Notes under the pieces: model-generated | Databases searched by the model: none | Told to the model about the DNA's origin: nothing | The model's input: the letters and a program-made list of their open reading frames with translations, nothing else | Part shown: piece after piece, positions 17,701 to 27,680 of the stretch | How positions within the stretch are numbered: the first letter of the stretch is position 1 | Layout of the letters: every line of letters starts with the position of its first letter | Origin: Pseudomonas sp. efr-133-TYG-5 | Lineage (GTDB): Bacteria > Pseudomonadota > Gammaproteobacteria > Pseudomonadales > Pseudomonadaceae | DNA: 64,000 bases | Assembly (NCBI RefSeq): GCF_030209175.1 | Contig: NZ_JARVSM010000001.1 | Location: 248,001-312,000 of the forward strand | Direction: 5' to 3' | Made by a program: the position numbers and the translations under genes

Positions 17701-20205
17701 TTACTGCCCGACGAACCAGCGGAAGTAAGGATTACCGCCATCCCCCTGCATCACCTCACGAATGTCCCGTCCCCACGCATCGCGATCGCCGTCGTAGGCA
17801 TGCAGGCTCGCCCGGTAGAACTGCATCAGGCGTTGCCGGTGTGCGTTCATCCGTTCGATGAACGCGGCATCGGCGTTCACCAGCGGCGGCGCCACATGCA
17901 GGTCCAGCAGCGCCGGCAGCACTCGAGTGATCTCCTTGGTCCGCACCCACGGTGCGTACTCGATGCGCGGCTGATCGTCAGTCACTGCCGGGGCGTCGGC
18001 GGCAAAGCGCTCAAGGCCGGCGCGGTCGGTGACCCACGTGGACAGCAGCGCCGGCGCCGAGCCGATACCGACATCCTGCAGCGTGCTGCGTACGCTGTCC
18101 TGCTGCAAGCGCTGGGTGATTTTCGCCGCGTCCAGTTCAATCGGCTGCAGCGAACCCACCAACAGCATTTCGTGGAACTCGCTGGTCCACAGCGTTGCGT
18201 ACGGGAAGACGTCGAGGAAACTGCGCACCAGTGAGCGCGAGTCATCGATGTTCTGCGTCGGCAGCGGCAGCCACTGCGCGACCAGCCCCTGTCGCTCCAG
18301 GCGACCGGCCGCCAGTTGATAGAAGTCGCGCGAATACAGGTTGACCACGCCGGCCGCGGAGGGCGGTGGCGGCTCGAGGGTGATCAGGTCGTAGGTCTGC
18401 GGGCTGCGCAGCAGTTCCTGACGGCCATCGCGCAAGCGCACATCGACGCCGGGATCGCTGGCGGCGTTGAAGTTGCCCTTGAACAGCGGCGCCGCCTTGA
18501 CCACCGACGGTAGCAACTCGGCGACCACCCGATGTTGCAGTCCCGGATAGCGCAGCAGGGCGCCGGCGGTGATGCCGGTGCCGAAGCCGATCACCAGTGT
18601 CGAACGCGGCTCGCCGTTATGGATCAGCAGCGGCAGCAGCGCCTGGATACGCATGTAGCGCAGCGACGGCATGGCATCGCCAGTATTGGACACTCCCTGG
18701 ATATACAAGCGGTGGAAGCGGTTGTCGCCGCGTCCCTGCGCGACCACCGCGACCGTGCCGCCGCGACCTTCCTGGTAGAACGCCAGGCTGCCGTTGCGCG
18801 CGCCGGGCAGCAGGCTGGCGAATTTGTCGGCTGGCGTCAGCAGCGCCAATGCCAGGGAAATCAGCCCCAGCGCGACCACGGCCTGACGCCGGCCTTTCTT
18901 GACGTGGTGGCCTTTGCGCACGGCACAGTAGCCGATGCCGGCGGCGATGATCGCCAACAGGCCCAACGTCCGTACCAGGCCGAGCAGCGGGATCAGCACG
19001 AAACCGCACAGCATCACCCCGATGATCCCGCCCAGCGTATTGCACGCCACCACAGCACCGACGTCGCGACCGACACGCTCATGGCCCACGCTCAAGCGCA
19101 ACGCCAGCGGGAACGCCGCACCGAGCAGCAGCGTCGGCCCGAACACGATGCTCACGGCCGCCACGGCAAAGCGCGCACTCATGCCCGCCAGCTCGCTGGC
19201 TCCGAGGGTCAGCAACCAGACTTCCGCCTGACTCTGGGCGAGCACCAGCCAACGGCCGAGCAGGGCGATTTCCAGCAGTGCGAGCAGCCCGGCGCCGGCA
19301 ATCAACAGGCCGAACACTCCCCAAGGATCACGAATGCGTTCGACGCGCCGGGCGAGCAGGGCACTGCCGAGGAACAAGCCGCTGAGGTAAGTCGCCAGCA
19401 CCACGGCAAACGCGTAGGTGCGGGTGCTCATGAACTGCACGATCGACTGCGACCACACCACTTCGTAGCCGAGCGCCACGCCGCCGGCAATCGAATACAG
19501 CCACAGGGCGGTGCGATCCGCGGCTTTCTCGCTGTGCTGGCGAGACGTGGCATGGCCCACTGGCGGATATTGCCGTTGCAGCCACAACGCCCCGGCAGCG
19601 GCCAACAGGTTGAGCATGGCCGCCGCCAGCGCGCTGCCACGCACGCCGAGGCTGGCAATCAGCACAAACGCTGCCAGCAAGGTGCCGACAATCGCGCCGA
19701 GGGTATTGGCCGCGTACAACTGGCCACCGGCCCTGCCGGGGTCCGCCGCCAGCGAACGCACCAGCACCGGCAGGGTACCGCCCATCAACACCGCCGGTGC
19801 GCCGACCAGAATGAACGGTAGCAGCCACGCCAGCAGGCCGACGTGGTCCTGCAGCCAGGCAAACGGGCTGGCCGCCAGACTCATCGCAACCGTGGCGCCA
19901 ACAGCGAGCATTGCCACCAGTACTTCCAGCCCGGCGTACAGCAGCAGCGGTTGCACCAGGCGATCGGCCCAGCGTCCGAACAGCCAGCCGCCCAGCGCCA
20001 ACCCGGCGAAAAATGCACTGATGCCGGTGGTGATCGCATACACCTCGACCCCGACCACCAGCGACAGCTGCTTGATCCACAGCACCTGATACACCAGCGC
20101 CGCCGCGCCGGAAATGCACAGCAGCAGGGCGGGGACGAGCAGCGCCGGGGTGGTGGCTTGCGCGGAGGGTATGGCCGACGGCTTGCTGGCGATACGTGAG
20201 GACAT
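17701..20205 (-). CDS. fused MFS-like transporter/spermidine synthase-like protein
   Basis: This 834-residue protein has an N-terminal hydrophobic half (about residues 20-475) with many membrane helices. Its start, LLCISGAAALVYQVLWIKQL, is the signature of fused MFS/spermidine-synthase proteins. A soluble C-terminal domain follows, with the SAM-type glycine loop VIGFGTGITAGALLRYPG and the segments DVRLRDGRQELLRSPQTYDLITLEPPPPSAAGVVNLYSRDFY, as in SpeE-like aminopropyltransferases. A polyamine-related activity is possible, but the family is largely uncharacterised. ATG 20205 has AAGGCG upstream; the in-frame TTG at 20223 is less likely. It is monocistronic with a REPIN upstream. Confidence 0.85.
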   Translation of the reverse strand: MSSRIASKPSAIPSAQATTPALLVPALLLCISGAAALVYQVLWIKQLSLVVGVEVYAITTGISAFFAGLALGGWLFGRWADRLVQPLLLYAGLEVLVAMLAVGATVAMSLAASPFAWLQDHVGLLAWLLPFILVGAPAVLMGGTLPVLVRSLAADPGRAGGQLYAANTLGAIVGTLLAAFVLIASLGVRGSALAAAMLNLLAAAGALWLQRQYPPVGHATSRQHSEKAADRTALWLYSIAGGVALGYEVVWSQSIVQFMSTRTYAFAVVLATYLSGLFLGSALLARRVERIRDPWGVFGLLIAGAGLLALLEIALLGRWLVLAQSQAEVWLLTLGASELAGMSARFAVAAVSIVFGPTLLLGAAFPLALRLSVGHERVGRDVGAVVACNTLGGIIGVMLCGFVLIPLLGLVRTLGLLAIIAAGIGYCAVRKGHHVKKGRRQAVVALGLISLALALLTPADKFASLLPGARNGSLAFYQEGRGGTVAVVAQGRGDNRFHRLYIQGVSNTGDAMPSLRYMRIQALLPLLIHNGEPRSTLVIGFGTGITAGALLRYPGLQHRVVAELLPSVVKAAPLFKGNFNAASDPGVDVRLRDGRQELLRSPQTYDLITLEPPPPSAAGVVNLYSRDFYQLAAGRLERQGLVAQWLPLPTQNIDDSRSLVRSFLDVFPYATLWTSEFHEMLLVGSLQPIELDAAKITQRLQQDSVRSTLQDVGIGSAPALLSTWVTDRAGLERFAADAPAVTDDQPRIEYAPWVRTKEITRVLPALLDLHVAPPLVNADAAFIERMNAHRQRLMQFYRASLHAYDGDRDAWGRDIREVMQGDGGNPYFRWFVGQ

Positions 20206-20251
20206 GCGGGACGCCTTGTTCAAATCACAATATCTGTGACGGTGCGGGCCT

Positions 20252-20343
20252 CATCGCTGGCAAGCCAGCTCCCACAGGGATCTTCAGTGAACACTCAGGT
20301 TGTGGTCGACAGAAGTCACTGTGGGAGCTGGCTTGCCAGCGAT
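20252..20343. repeat. REPIN (GTGGGAGCTGG class)
   Basis: CATCGCTGGCAAGCCAGCTC followed by CCACA is paired with TGTGGGAGCTGGCTTGCCAG and CGAT at 20320-20343. It lies between the MFS-like gene start and the arylsulfatase stop. Confidence 0.9.
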
Positions 20344-20412
20344 TTTGCCGGCGCGGTCTCAGGTGAAAATCAGGGCCGCCCGCCGATGAAGGCGGGCGGC
20401 GGGACCACGGTA

Positions 20413-21993
20413 TTACTGCGCCGCTTTCATTTTTTCTTCGATCTTCGCATCCACCGCAGCACGGATCTGGTCGATGCTGAAGCTCGCCGGTTTCTGGCTC
20501 GGCGGATACTCGATGAAGGTTTGCAGGAAGCGCGCGGCCTTGGTGGTGGCGACGGCGACCAGGTAAACGTTTTTCGTCGACCAGTCGTAATACTGGTCGG
20601 AGACTACGTCCGCCCGCTCGTACGGGTCCATCCGCAAGTTGAAGATTTTCGGTACGCGCAGAGGTGTGAACGGGTTGCTCCAGACTGCGAAACCACCCGG
20701 CGCACGCTGTTCGGCGAACACCGCTTTCCAGTTGCCGAAACGCATCGACACCAGCATGCCGTCATCGTTGAAGTAGTAGAACTCCTTGCGCTCGCCGGCC
20801 GGTTGCTGGCCGGTCAGGTACGGCAGCTGATTGTAGCCGTCCAGGTGCACTTTGAAGTTGCTGCCCGCGGAAGTCGGGGCCCAGCCCTTCAACAGTTTGT
20901 CCTTGACGTCGGCATCGCCCGCCGCCGCCAGCAGCGTCGGGAACCAGTCGAGCCCGGAGAACATTTCGTTGGAAACCTCTCCCGGCTTGATCTTGCCCGG
21001 CCAGCGGACCATGGCCGGCACCCGGTAGGCACCTTCCCAGTTGGAGTTCTTCTCGTTACGGAACGGCGTGGTCGCCGCGTCCGGCCAGGAAAACTGGTTC
21101 GGACCATTGTCGGTGGTGTAGACGACGATGGTGTTGTCGGCGATTTTCAGGTCGTCGAGGGTCTTGAGCAGTTTGCCGACATCGTTGTCGTGCTCGATCA
21201 TGCCGTCGCCGTACTCGTTGCCGGGCATGCCACTCTGGCCCTTCATCGAGTCACGTACGTGGGTGAACAGGTGCATGCGCGTGGTGTTCATCCAGACGAA
21301 GAACGGCTTGTCGGCCTTGGCCTGCTTCTCGATGAACGCCTGGGCGGCGGCGGTGGTTTCGTCGTCGATGGTTTCCATGCGCTTGGTGGTCAGCGCGCCG
21401 GTGTCCTCGATCTTGCCGTCGGCGAAGCTGTGGATCACGCCCCGTGGAGAGTTGGCCTTGACGAAATCCGGGTCATCCTTGGGCCAGTACGGGCGTTCCG
21501 GCTCCTCTTCCGCGTTGAGGTGGTAGAGGTTGCCGAAAAACTCGTCGAAACCGTGATTGGTCGGCAGGTATTCATCCTTGTCACCGAGGTGATTCTTGCC
21601 GAACTGGCCGGTGGCATACCCCTGCGACTTGAGTGCCTGGGCGATGGTGATATCGCGCTTCTGCAGGCCGACGGTGGCGCCGGGCGCGCCGACCTTGGAC
21701 AGGCCGGTACGCAGGGGCGTCTGGCCGGTGATGAACGAGGAACGGCCTGCGGTGCAGCTGTTCTCCGCGTAATAGTCGGTGAACATCATGCCTTCCTTGG
21801 CGATGCGGTCGATGTTCGGCGTCTTGTAGCCGACCACACCCATCGAATAGGCACTGATGTTGGTCTGGCCGATGTCGTCGCCGAAGATCACCAGAATATT
21901 GGGTTTTTCAGCCGCTGTGGCAGTTGCCGACAGCGCCATCACCGAAGTTGCCACCAGGGCGAGTTTCGGTAGCCACTTGCGTATGCGAGTCAT
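20413..21993 (-). CDS. exported arylsulfatase (type I sulfatase)
   Basis: This 526-residue protein has a signal peptide (residues 1-28, ending TATAAE). The sulfatase core follows: PNILVIFGDD (metal-binding Asp39/Asp40), then the modification motif Cys80-Thr-Ala-Gly-Arg84, which matches C/S-x-P/A-x-R and would need conversion of Cys80 to formylglycine. Further core elements are GQFGKNHLG and TTDNGPNQFSWPDA. It should hydrolyse sulfate esters in the periplasm. The fourth motif residue is Gly, and the proline of the usual CxPxR is Ala. ATG 21993 follows AAGGAG. It is the last gene of the MoxR/VWA unit, 74 nt after the HAD gene. No sulfatase-maturase gene is in the window. Confidence 0.92.
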   Translation of the reverse strand: MTRIRKWLPKLALVATSVMALSATATAAEKPNILVIFGDDIGQTNISAYSMGVVGYKTPNIDRIAKEGMMFTDYYAENSCTAGRSSFITGQTPLRTGLSKVGAPGATVGLQKRDITIAQALKSQGYATGQFGKNHLGDKDEYLPTNHGFDEFFGNLYHLNAEEEPERPYWPKDDPDFVKANSPRGVIHSFADGKIEDTGALTTKRMETIDDETTAAAQAFIEKQAKADKPFFVWMNTTRMHLFTHVRDSMKGQSGMPGNEYGDGMIEHDNDVGKLLKTLDDLKIADNTIVVYTTDNGPNQFSWPDAATTPFRNEKNSNWEGAYRVPAMVRWPGKIKPGEVSNEMFSGLDWFPTLLAAAGDADVKDKLLKGWAPTSAGSNFKVHLDGYNQLPYLTGQQPAGERKEFYYFNDDGMLVSMRFGNWKAVFAEQRAPGGFAVWSNPFTPLRVPKIFNLRMDPYERADVVSDQYYDWSTKNVYLVAVATTKAARFLQTFIEYPPSQKPASFSIDQIRAAVDAKIEEKMKAAQ

Positions 21994-22067
21994 CTGACTT
22001 GCTCCTTTTGCGCGGGGGTGTCGCGTGATGCGACTCAACGTTTTCTGCGGTCCTGCGTCACGCCTGG

Positions 22068-23086
<1,019 letters not shown>

Positions 23087-23090
<4 letters not shown>

Positions 23091-24520
23091 GGGAAATCCT
23101 TCTCGTGAACGGGGTTGAGCGGACGCAGCGCCGCAGGCGACGCGGTTTTCTGCGCAGCGGCCTGACTGTGCAGCGTAGTCAACGAATCACGCAGTTGAGC
23201 GAGGGTTTGTGCAGTCTGCGGATCACGTCCATAAAGTCCGCGCAACAGACCTTGCAGGCGCGCCCCGGCATTCACCAGTTGCAGCCCCAACCGACTGCGC
23301 CGCAGCCACAGGTATAGCGCGCTCAACTGCGCCGGTTGCGCCTGTAGTTGCGGGTTGATCTGCTGCCAGGCGAACTCCGCCGATTGCTCCCAGGCCAGTT
23401 GCCGCGCGTGCTTGCGCGCCTGCCATTGGTGGCGGGTACGCAACAGGGCAGGGCGCAGCCAATAACCGATGCCAGTGCAGACGGCGAGTAGCCCCAGCCA
23501 CAGCAGCCAGCGTGTGGAAAAATGCTCGTTGTTGCGGCCGAGTTGCTTTAGATCCTCGGTGATCGAAAACACCGGTTTGTAGGCGCTGTCGGCTGTGGCC
23601 TCGAAGGCTATGGCGGGCACCTGCGCCGTTCGGCTCTGCTGCGCTTTTACATCCCACCATTTCACCGTGATGGCCGGCAGGTTGTAGGCGCCAGCCTTGT
23701 CGATACGGTAGGTGACGACGTCGATCCGCTGACCACCGAGCACGTTGCCGCGACCGTCGTCCAGGCGGGTGACTTGTGGGGTCCGCAGATAACGACTCAG
23801 GCCGGCCACGTCACCCAGTGGCGGAACCGGCAGAGCCATCGCCAGTGCGCCATCGGCCTGCAGGATCAGTTGCCGGGTGATGCTGTCGCCGACTTTCAAC
23901 GGGGTTGCCGAGTTGATCAGGCTCTGGCTCAAGCGCAGACCGCTGGCCACCAGCGGCGTTTCTCCGGGTTTGAAGCCGGGTGGCTGGGCGGCGCTGAAGT
24001 GCAATGGCTGGCTTTGTGCGCTGATCGCTGTGCTGGCCTGCCCCGGTGTCGCACTGACCGTCAGCGGCGGAATGTCGAAGCGGCGGGCGACATTCGGGGT
24101 GATCAGGTAGCTGTAGCGCAAGCCGCTGAAGGATTGCCCGTCGATGGTCTGATTCAGGTGTTGGGCCTGGCCGGCGGGCGGCGTTACCAGGGCGCCGTCG
24201 AGTTTCAGCTCGGGCAGGGTGGCGGCGCTGGTGAACCAGGTGTCGGTGAGCACATCGACTTGCAGCTCGACCAGTCCGCCGACCATCGCATTGTCAGCCG
24301 GTTGCAGGTGGGCCTGGATTTTCAGTTGGGGTTCGGCGGCAGAGGCGTGGATGGTGAACAGGCAGCTGACTAGCAAGAAGCTGAAATTTTTGCTGATTGA
24401 CCGGGCGCCAATGCTGGAACGCCAGCTCCCCCAAGGATTTGTGGTGTTAGCTCGATGGGTGAAAACACAGAGGGTCCCTGTGTGAGCTGGCTTGCCAGCG
24501 ATGGAGTCAACCCGGTTCAT
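23087..24520 (-). CDS. BatD-like membrane protein
   Basis: This 477-residue protein matches BatD: tandem beta-domains ([61 protein letters not shown]), one membrane helix near residues 330-350 ([18 protein letters not shown]), and a basic cytoplasmic tail. The signal-like segment ([18 protein letters not shown]) begins only at about residue 46. The first codons at ATG 24520 overlap the previous stop (ATGA), but residues 5-40 are encoded by a degraded REP doublet. The true start may therefore be internal (a TTG or ATT near the signal), or the REP may have become a leader. It is coupled to the VWA genes upstream and the HAD gene downstream. Confidence 0.82.
24420..24503. repeat. degraded REP doublet at the 5' end of the BatD gene
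   Basis: TGTGTGAGCTGGCTTGCCAG ending in CGATGG at 24480-24503 is an almost intact REP. Its partner, GCCAGCTCCC at 24421-24430, is degenerate. The pair falls inside the reading frame that starts at 24520. Confidence 0.75.
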
Positions 24521-26097
24521 GGCCTGGCCCCCGATTGATCCTGCAAACTGAACTTCTGCTTGAGAAACCTGGCCGGCGAGGTGGTCAGGTTCTGTAGCCA
24601 TAACGCATCGGACGTCGCCTGCTCGGTCTCGACTTTCTTGCTCTGGCCCTTACCCGGTGCCTTGTCGAATTTCACTTCGTCCGGCCTGGTCTCGGGAGCG
24701 TTTTGCTCGGCGCTGTCGGTGTCCTTGAGCAATGCCTGCGCCAGCGCCAGATTGGCCGTGGCTTCGGGGAACTGCGGTTGCCGCTGCAAGGCCTGGGTGT
24801 AGGCGGCAATTGCCTGATCGAATTTGAAGCGCCGCACGTAAATGTTGCCCAGGTAAAACCACGCTTGCGCCGTGTCCAGCCTGGCAAAGGTCGCTAGCGC
24901 GAGGTCGTAGTCCGCCGCGTGATAGGCCGCCACGCCTTTCCAGTACGGATCGACAAACAGCACCGCCGCTTGCGGCCAATGCTCATGCTCGACGGCCCAG
25001 CGCCCTTGCTGATCGCGGGTGAAGAATGCGTCGGTCAGGGCACTGGCCTGGGCGGGTGCGGCAGGCCAGCCAAGACCTGTGGCCAGCAGCAGCGCCGGTA
25101 CCCAGTTGACGCTCCAGCCCTTGCGCACACCGAGCAGCGCCAACAATAGAAGAGGCCAGCACAGCCAGTAACCGGCATCCTTCCAGTGCAATCGCTGCTG
25201 TTCGGCGCTGGCACTTCGCAAGTGTTGTTGCGCGTGCAACTCGATCCAGTCCAGATCATCGTCGTCGAGGGTCAGGCTGCCCAGCGGTGCGTCGAGGGCG
25301 GCGGCCAATTGCTTGAGTGCCGCCGGATCGAAATGGCCGAGCAGCGGGCGCCCGTTGCCGTCCACTGCCGGCTGGCCGTTGGCGCCCTGAATCACCCCGC
25401 CATCCTCGTTGCCGACCGCCAGTACCAACGCCTGCAATTGGCTGCCTTTCAATTGCCGGTCGAGACCGTCGAGTTGCGCGGTGTCAGCGCCGTCGGTAAT
25501 CAGCAGCAGACTGCCTGGGGTCTGCTCGGCGCTGAGCAGGCGTTTGGCCTGCTCGATGACGGCGCTGACGTCCTTGCCCGTTTTGTCGATGAGGCCTGTG
25601 CCCAGCGCCTGAATGAAGGTGTCGAGCAGCGCCGGATCGTCGGTCGGCGGCAATACCAGGTGCGCGCTGCCGGCGTAGGCGATCAGCGCGGTGCGAGCGC
25701 CGGCGCGACGCCGGATCAGGTCGTGCAGTTTGTGTTTGACCGCTTCCAGGCGCGTCGGTGGTACGTCGCTGGCGTCCATCGATGGCGACAGATCCACGGC
25801 AACGATCAGCGGCGCGCGATTCTCCAGAAAGTCCGGGCGATCCTGCTCCCAGGTCGGCCCGGCCGCAGCGAGCGCCCCGAACGTCAACACCGCGCACAGC
25901 CAGTGCACCGGGCGCAGGCGCTGCGGATCCTTCGGCGTGACCAGCAGATGCGGCAGCAGATGTTCGGCGATGTTGCTGCGCAGCCGTCGCTGCAAGTCGC
26001 GGCTGCGGCGCCAGAGCAGCGGCAGCAGCATGGCGAACAGCGCGAGCGGCAACCACAGCGGGCGTAAGAAATGCAGGTCACCGAGATTGATCTCCAT
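24517..26097 (-). CDS. VWA-TPR membrane protein (BatB/BatC fusion type)
   Basis: This 526-residue protein has N-terminal membrane helices (residues 10-28 and 64-80), then a von Willebrand A domain with the MIDAS motif DLSPS ([13 protein letters not shown]) and LITDGAD. Two further helices flank [19 protein letters not shown] and [17 protein letters not shown] region ([26 protein letters not shown]) and a charged tail follow. VWA plus TPR in one chain corresponds to BatB fused to BatC. ATG 26097 has GGAGG five nt upstream and begins one nt after the BatA stop. It likely works with MoxR and BatA at the inner membrane as a metal-dependent scaffold for maturation of exported proteins. Confidence 0.9.
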   Translation of the reverse strand: MEINLGDLHFLRPLWLPLALFAMLLPLLWRRSRDLQRRLRSNIAEHLLPHLLVTPKDPQRLRPVHWLCAVLTFGALAAAGPTWEQDRPDFLENRAPLIVAVDLSPSMDASDVPPTRLEAVKHKLHDLIRRRAGARTALIAYAGSAHLVLPPTDDPALLDTFIQALGTGLIDKTGKDVSAVIEQAKRLLSAEQTPGSLLLITDGADTAQLDGLDRQLKGSQLQALVLAVGNEDGGVIQGANGQPAVDGNGRPLLGHFDPAALKQLAAALDAPLGSLTLDDDDLDWIELHAQQHLRSASAEQQRLHWKDAGYWLCWPLLLLALLGVRKGWSVNWVPALLLATGLGWPAAPAQASALTDAFFTRDQQGRWAVEHEHWPQAAVLFVDPYWKGVAAYHAADYDLALATFARLDTAQAWFYLGNIYVRRFKFDQAIAAYTQALQRQPQFPEATANLALAQALLKDTDSAEQNAPETRPDEVKFDKAPGKGQSKKVETEQATSDALWLQNLTTSPARFLKQKFSLQDQSGARP

Positions 26098-26098
26098 C

Positions 26099-27091
26099 TC
26101 AGGCCTCCTGCCGCTGGCGGGCAAGTGCCAGGCGCGGACGCAGCAGGGCACCGAGGTGATACAGCGCCAACAGCGCCAGCGCCGCGCCCAAGGGCCAATG
26201 GAACAACTCGCGTTGCGGCTGATGGCTGAGGGTTTTCACCTGATGCGGGGTGAGGCGGTCGAGGGTGTTGTAGACCTGATCGAGCGCCGTGCGATCTTCG
26301 GCGCGGAAAAACTGCCCACCAGTGGTTTGGGCGATCTGTTGCAGCCCGCGCAGATTGACCTGCGCTTCGCCGGAGGCAGTCGGATCGCCGATGCCGATGG
26401 TGTGAATGACCACGCCCTTGTTGGCGGCCATTTCTGCGGCGTGATCGGGGGTGATCGCGCTGCTGGTGTCGTTGCCGTCGGTGAGCAGGATCAGCACTTT
26501 TTCCGGCTCATGGGCTTGATCGAGCAGCTTCAGGCTGAGGCCGACGGCGTCGCCGATTGCTGTGTTGGGCCCGGCCATGCCGATCCCGGTGTCATCCAGC
26601 AACAGCGACAGGCTGGCGTGATCGAGGGTCAGCGGCGCCTGCGGATAGGCGCCGCTGCCGAACACGATCAGACCGATGCGGTCGTCCTTGCGCTTGTCGA
26701 TGAAGCCTTGCACGACCTGTTTGACGGCGGTGAGGCGATTGATTTTCTGGCCGTCGGCATTGCTGAAATCCTCGGTTTCCATGGATTGCGAGATGTCGAT
26801 GGCGAGCATCAGGTCGCGCACCGGTTGCTGGCGTTCGATGGGTTTTTCGACGAACACCGGTCGTGCGGCGGCGAGCAGGATCAACGTCCAGACCAGCAGG
26901 TTCAGCAGCAGTTGCCAGTGGTTCTGGCGATTGCCGACGCGGCGCGGTGATTCCCCGACTGCACGGCTCATGGCGGCAAAAAACGGCACGCGCACGGCGC
27001 TGCGGGCTTCCTGGTAGGTCGGCAGGTAACGGTAGGCCAGCCACGGCAGTGGCAGCAGGAGCAACAGCCACGGGTAATCAAGCTGCCACAT
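26099..27091 (-). CDS. VWA-domain membrane protein (BatA type)
   Basis: This 330-residue protein has membrane helices at residues 5-20 and 60-77. A VWA domain follows with the intact MIDAS Asp99-Ile-Ser-Gln-Ser (LAIDISQSMET), the second ligand region GPNTAIGDAVG, and LLTDGNDTSS. A final helix near residues 300-318 closes the BatA layout. It is expected to bind divalent metal and partner with the MoxR ATPase. Its ATG at 27091 overlaps the DUF4381 coding end by 14 nt. Confidence 0.92.
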   Translation of the reverse strand: MWQLDYPWLLLLLPLPWLAYRYLPTYQEARSAVRVPFFAAMSRAVGESPRRVGNRQNHWQLLLNLLVWTLILLAAARPVFVEKPIERQQPVRDLMLAIDISQSMETEDFSNADGQKINRLTAVKQVVQGFIDKRKDDRIGLIVFGSGAYPQAPLTLDHASLSLLLDDTGIGMAGPNTAIGDAVGLSLKLLDQAHEPEKVLILLTDGNDTSSAITPDHAAEMAANKGVVIHTIGIGDPTASGEAQVNLRGLQQIAQTTGGQFFRAEDRTALDQVYNTLDRLTPHQVKTLSHQPQRELFHWPLGAALALLALYHLGALLRPRLALARQRQEA

Positions 27092-27680
27092 GGTGATGCT
27101 CCATCCACTGTTGGCAGGTATCGAACAACGCCTGGCGCTGTTCGGCGGGGAGGGCGCGCAGGGTGGCGTCGGGGGCGTAGGCGAGTTGGGCGAGTTGCTC
27201 GCTGAAATTGGCCGGCAGCTGCCTCTTGCTGTACTGCTGCAGAAAGGCCTGCCAATCCGATCTTCCCAACGCTGCTGGACCCTGTGGGAGCTGGCTGGCC
27301 AGCGATGGCGTCCTGTCAGTCAGCTCGGATGTTGCAGGAGATGGCCTCATCGCTGGCAAGCCAGCTCCCACAGTTATTGTGTCCCGCCGGAGAGGTTTGG
27401 GGCTGGGCATCGACAGCGCCACGCGCTTGAGCAGCTCGGGCAACTCGCGCAGTGCATTCAAGTCATCACTGCGCCCTCGCAATTGCGCCAGCCGCACCAG
27501 CGCTTCGCGTCGATAGCGATCCCGTCGCCATTGCCGATAACGCCGCGCGCCAACCACCAACGCCAGCACAACCAACAGCGCCAGCAACAGCCACCAGCCC
27601 CAGGTCTGCGGCGCATAACTGACGGGCGCCGGCAGGCTCAGCTCCTTGAGCTGGCTGATGTCGGGAATATTCGGCTTCAT
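27078..27680 (-). CDS. DUF4381 membrane protein with in-frame REPIN insertion
   Basis: This 200-residue protein has the DUF4381 layout: a short polar N-terminus (PDISQLKELSLPAPVSYAPQ), a membrane helix (about residues 27-46, WGWWLLLALLVVLALVVGA), and a basic helical domain with ALVRLAQLRGR and LRELPELLKRVAL. It ends with WQAFLQQYSKRQLPANFS and a tail. Residues about 100-140 are encoded by the REPIN at 27283-27372, in frame. Without it the length would be near the usual 160. ATG 27680 overlaps the DUF58 stop. It links DUF58 and BatA in the Bat-type operon. Confidence 0.85.
   Translation of the reverse strand: MKPNIPDISQLKELSLPAPVSYAPQTWGWWLLLALLVVLALVVGARRYRQWRRDRYRREALVRLAQLRGRSDDLNALRELPELLKRVALSMPSPKPLRRDTITVGAGLPAMRPSPATSELTDRTPSLASQLPQGPAALGRSDWQAFLQQYSKRQLPANFSEQLAQLAYAPDATLRALPAEQRQALFDTCQQWMEHHHVAA
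27283..27372. repeat. REPIN inside the DUF4381 coding region
   Basis: TGTGGGAGCTGGCTGGCCAG at 27283 pairs with CTGGCAAGCCAGCTCCCACA ending 27372. The doublet is 90 bp, exactly 30 codons, so the frame is preserved and no stop is introduced. Confidence 0.92.
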
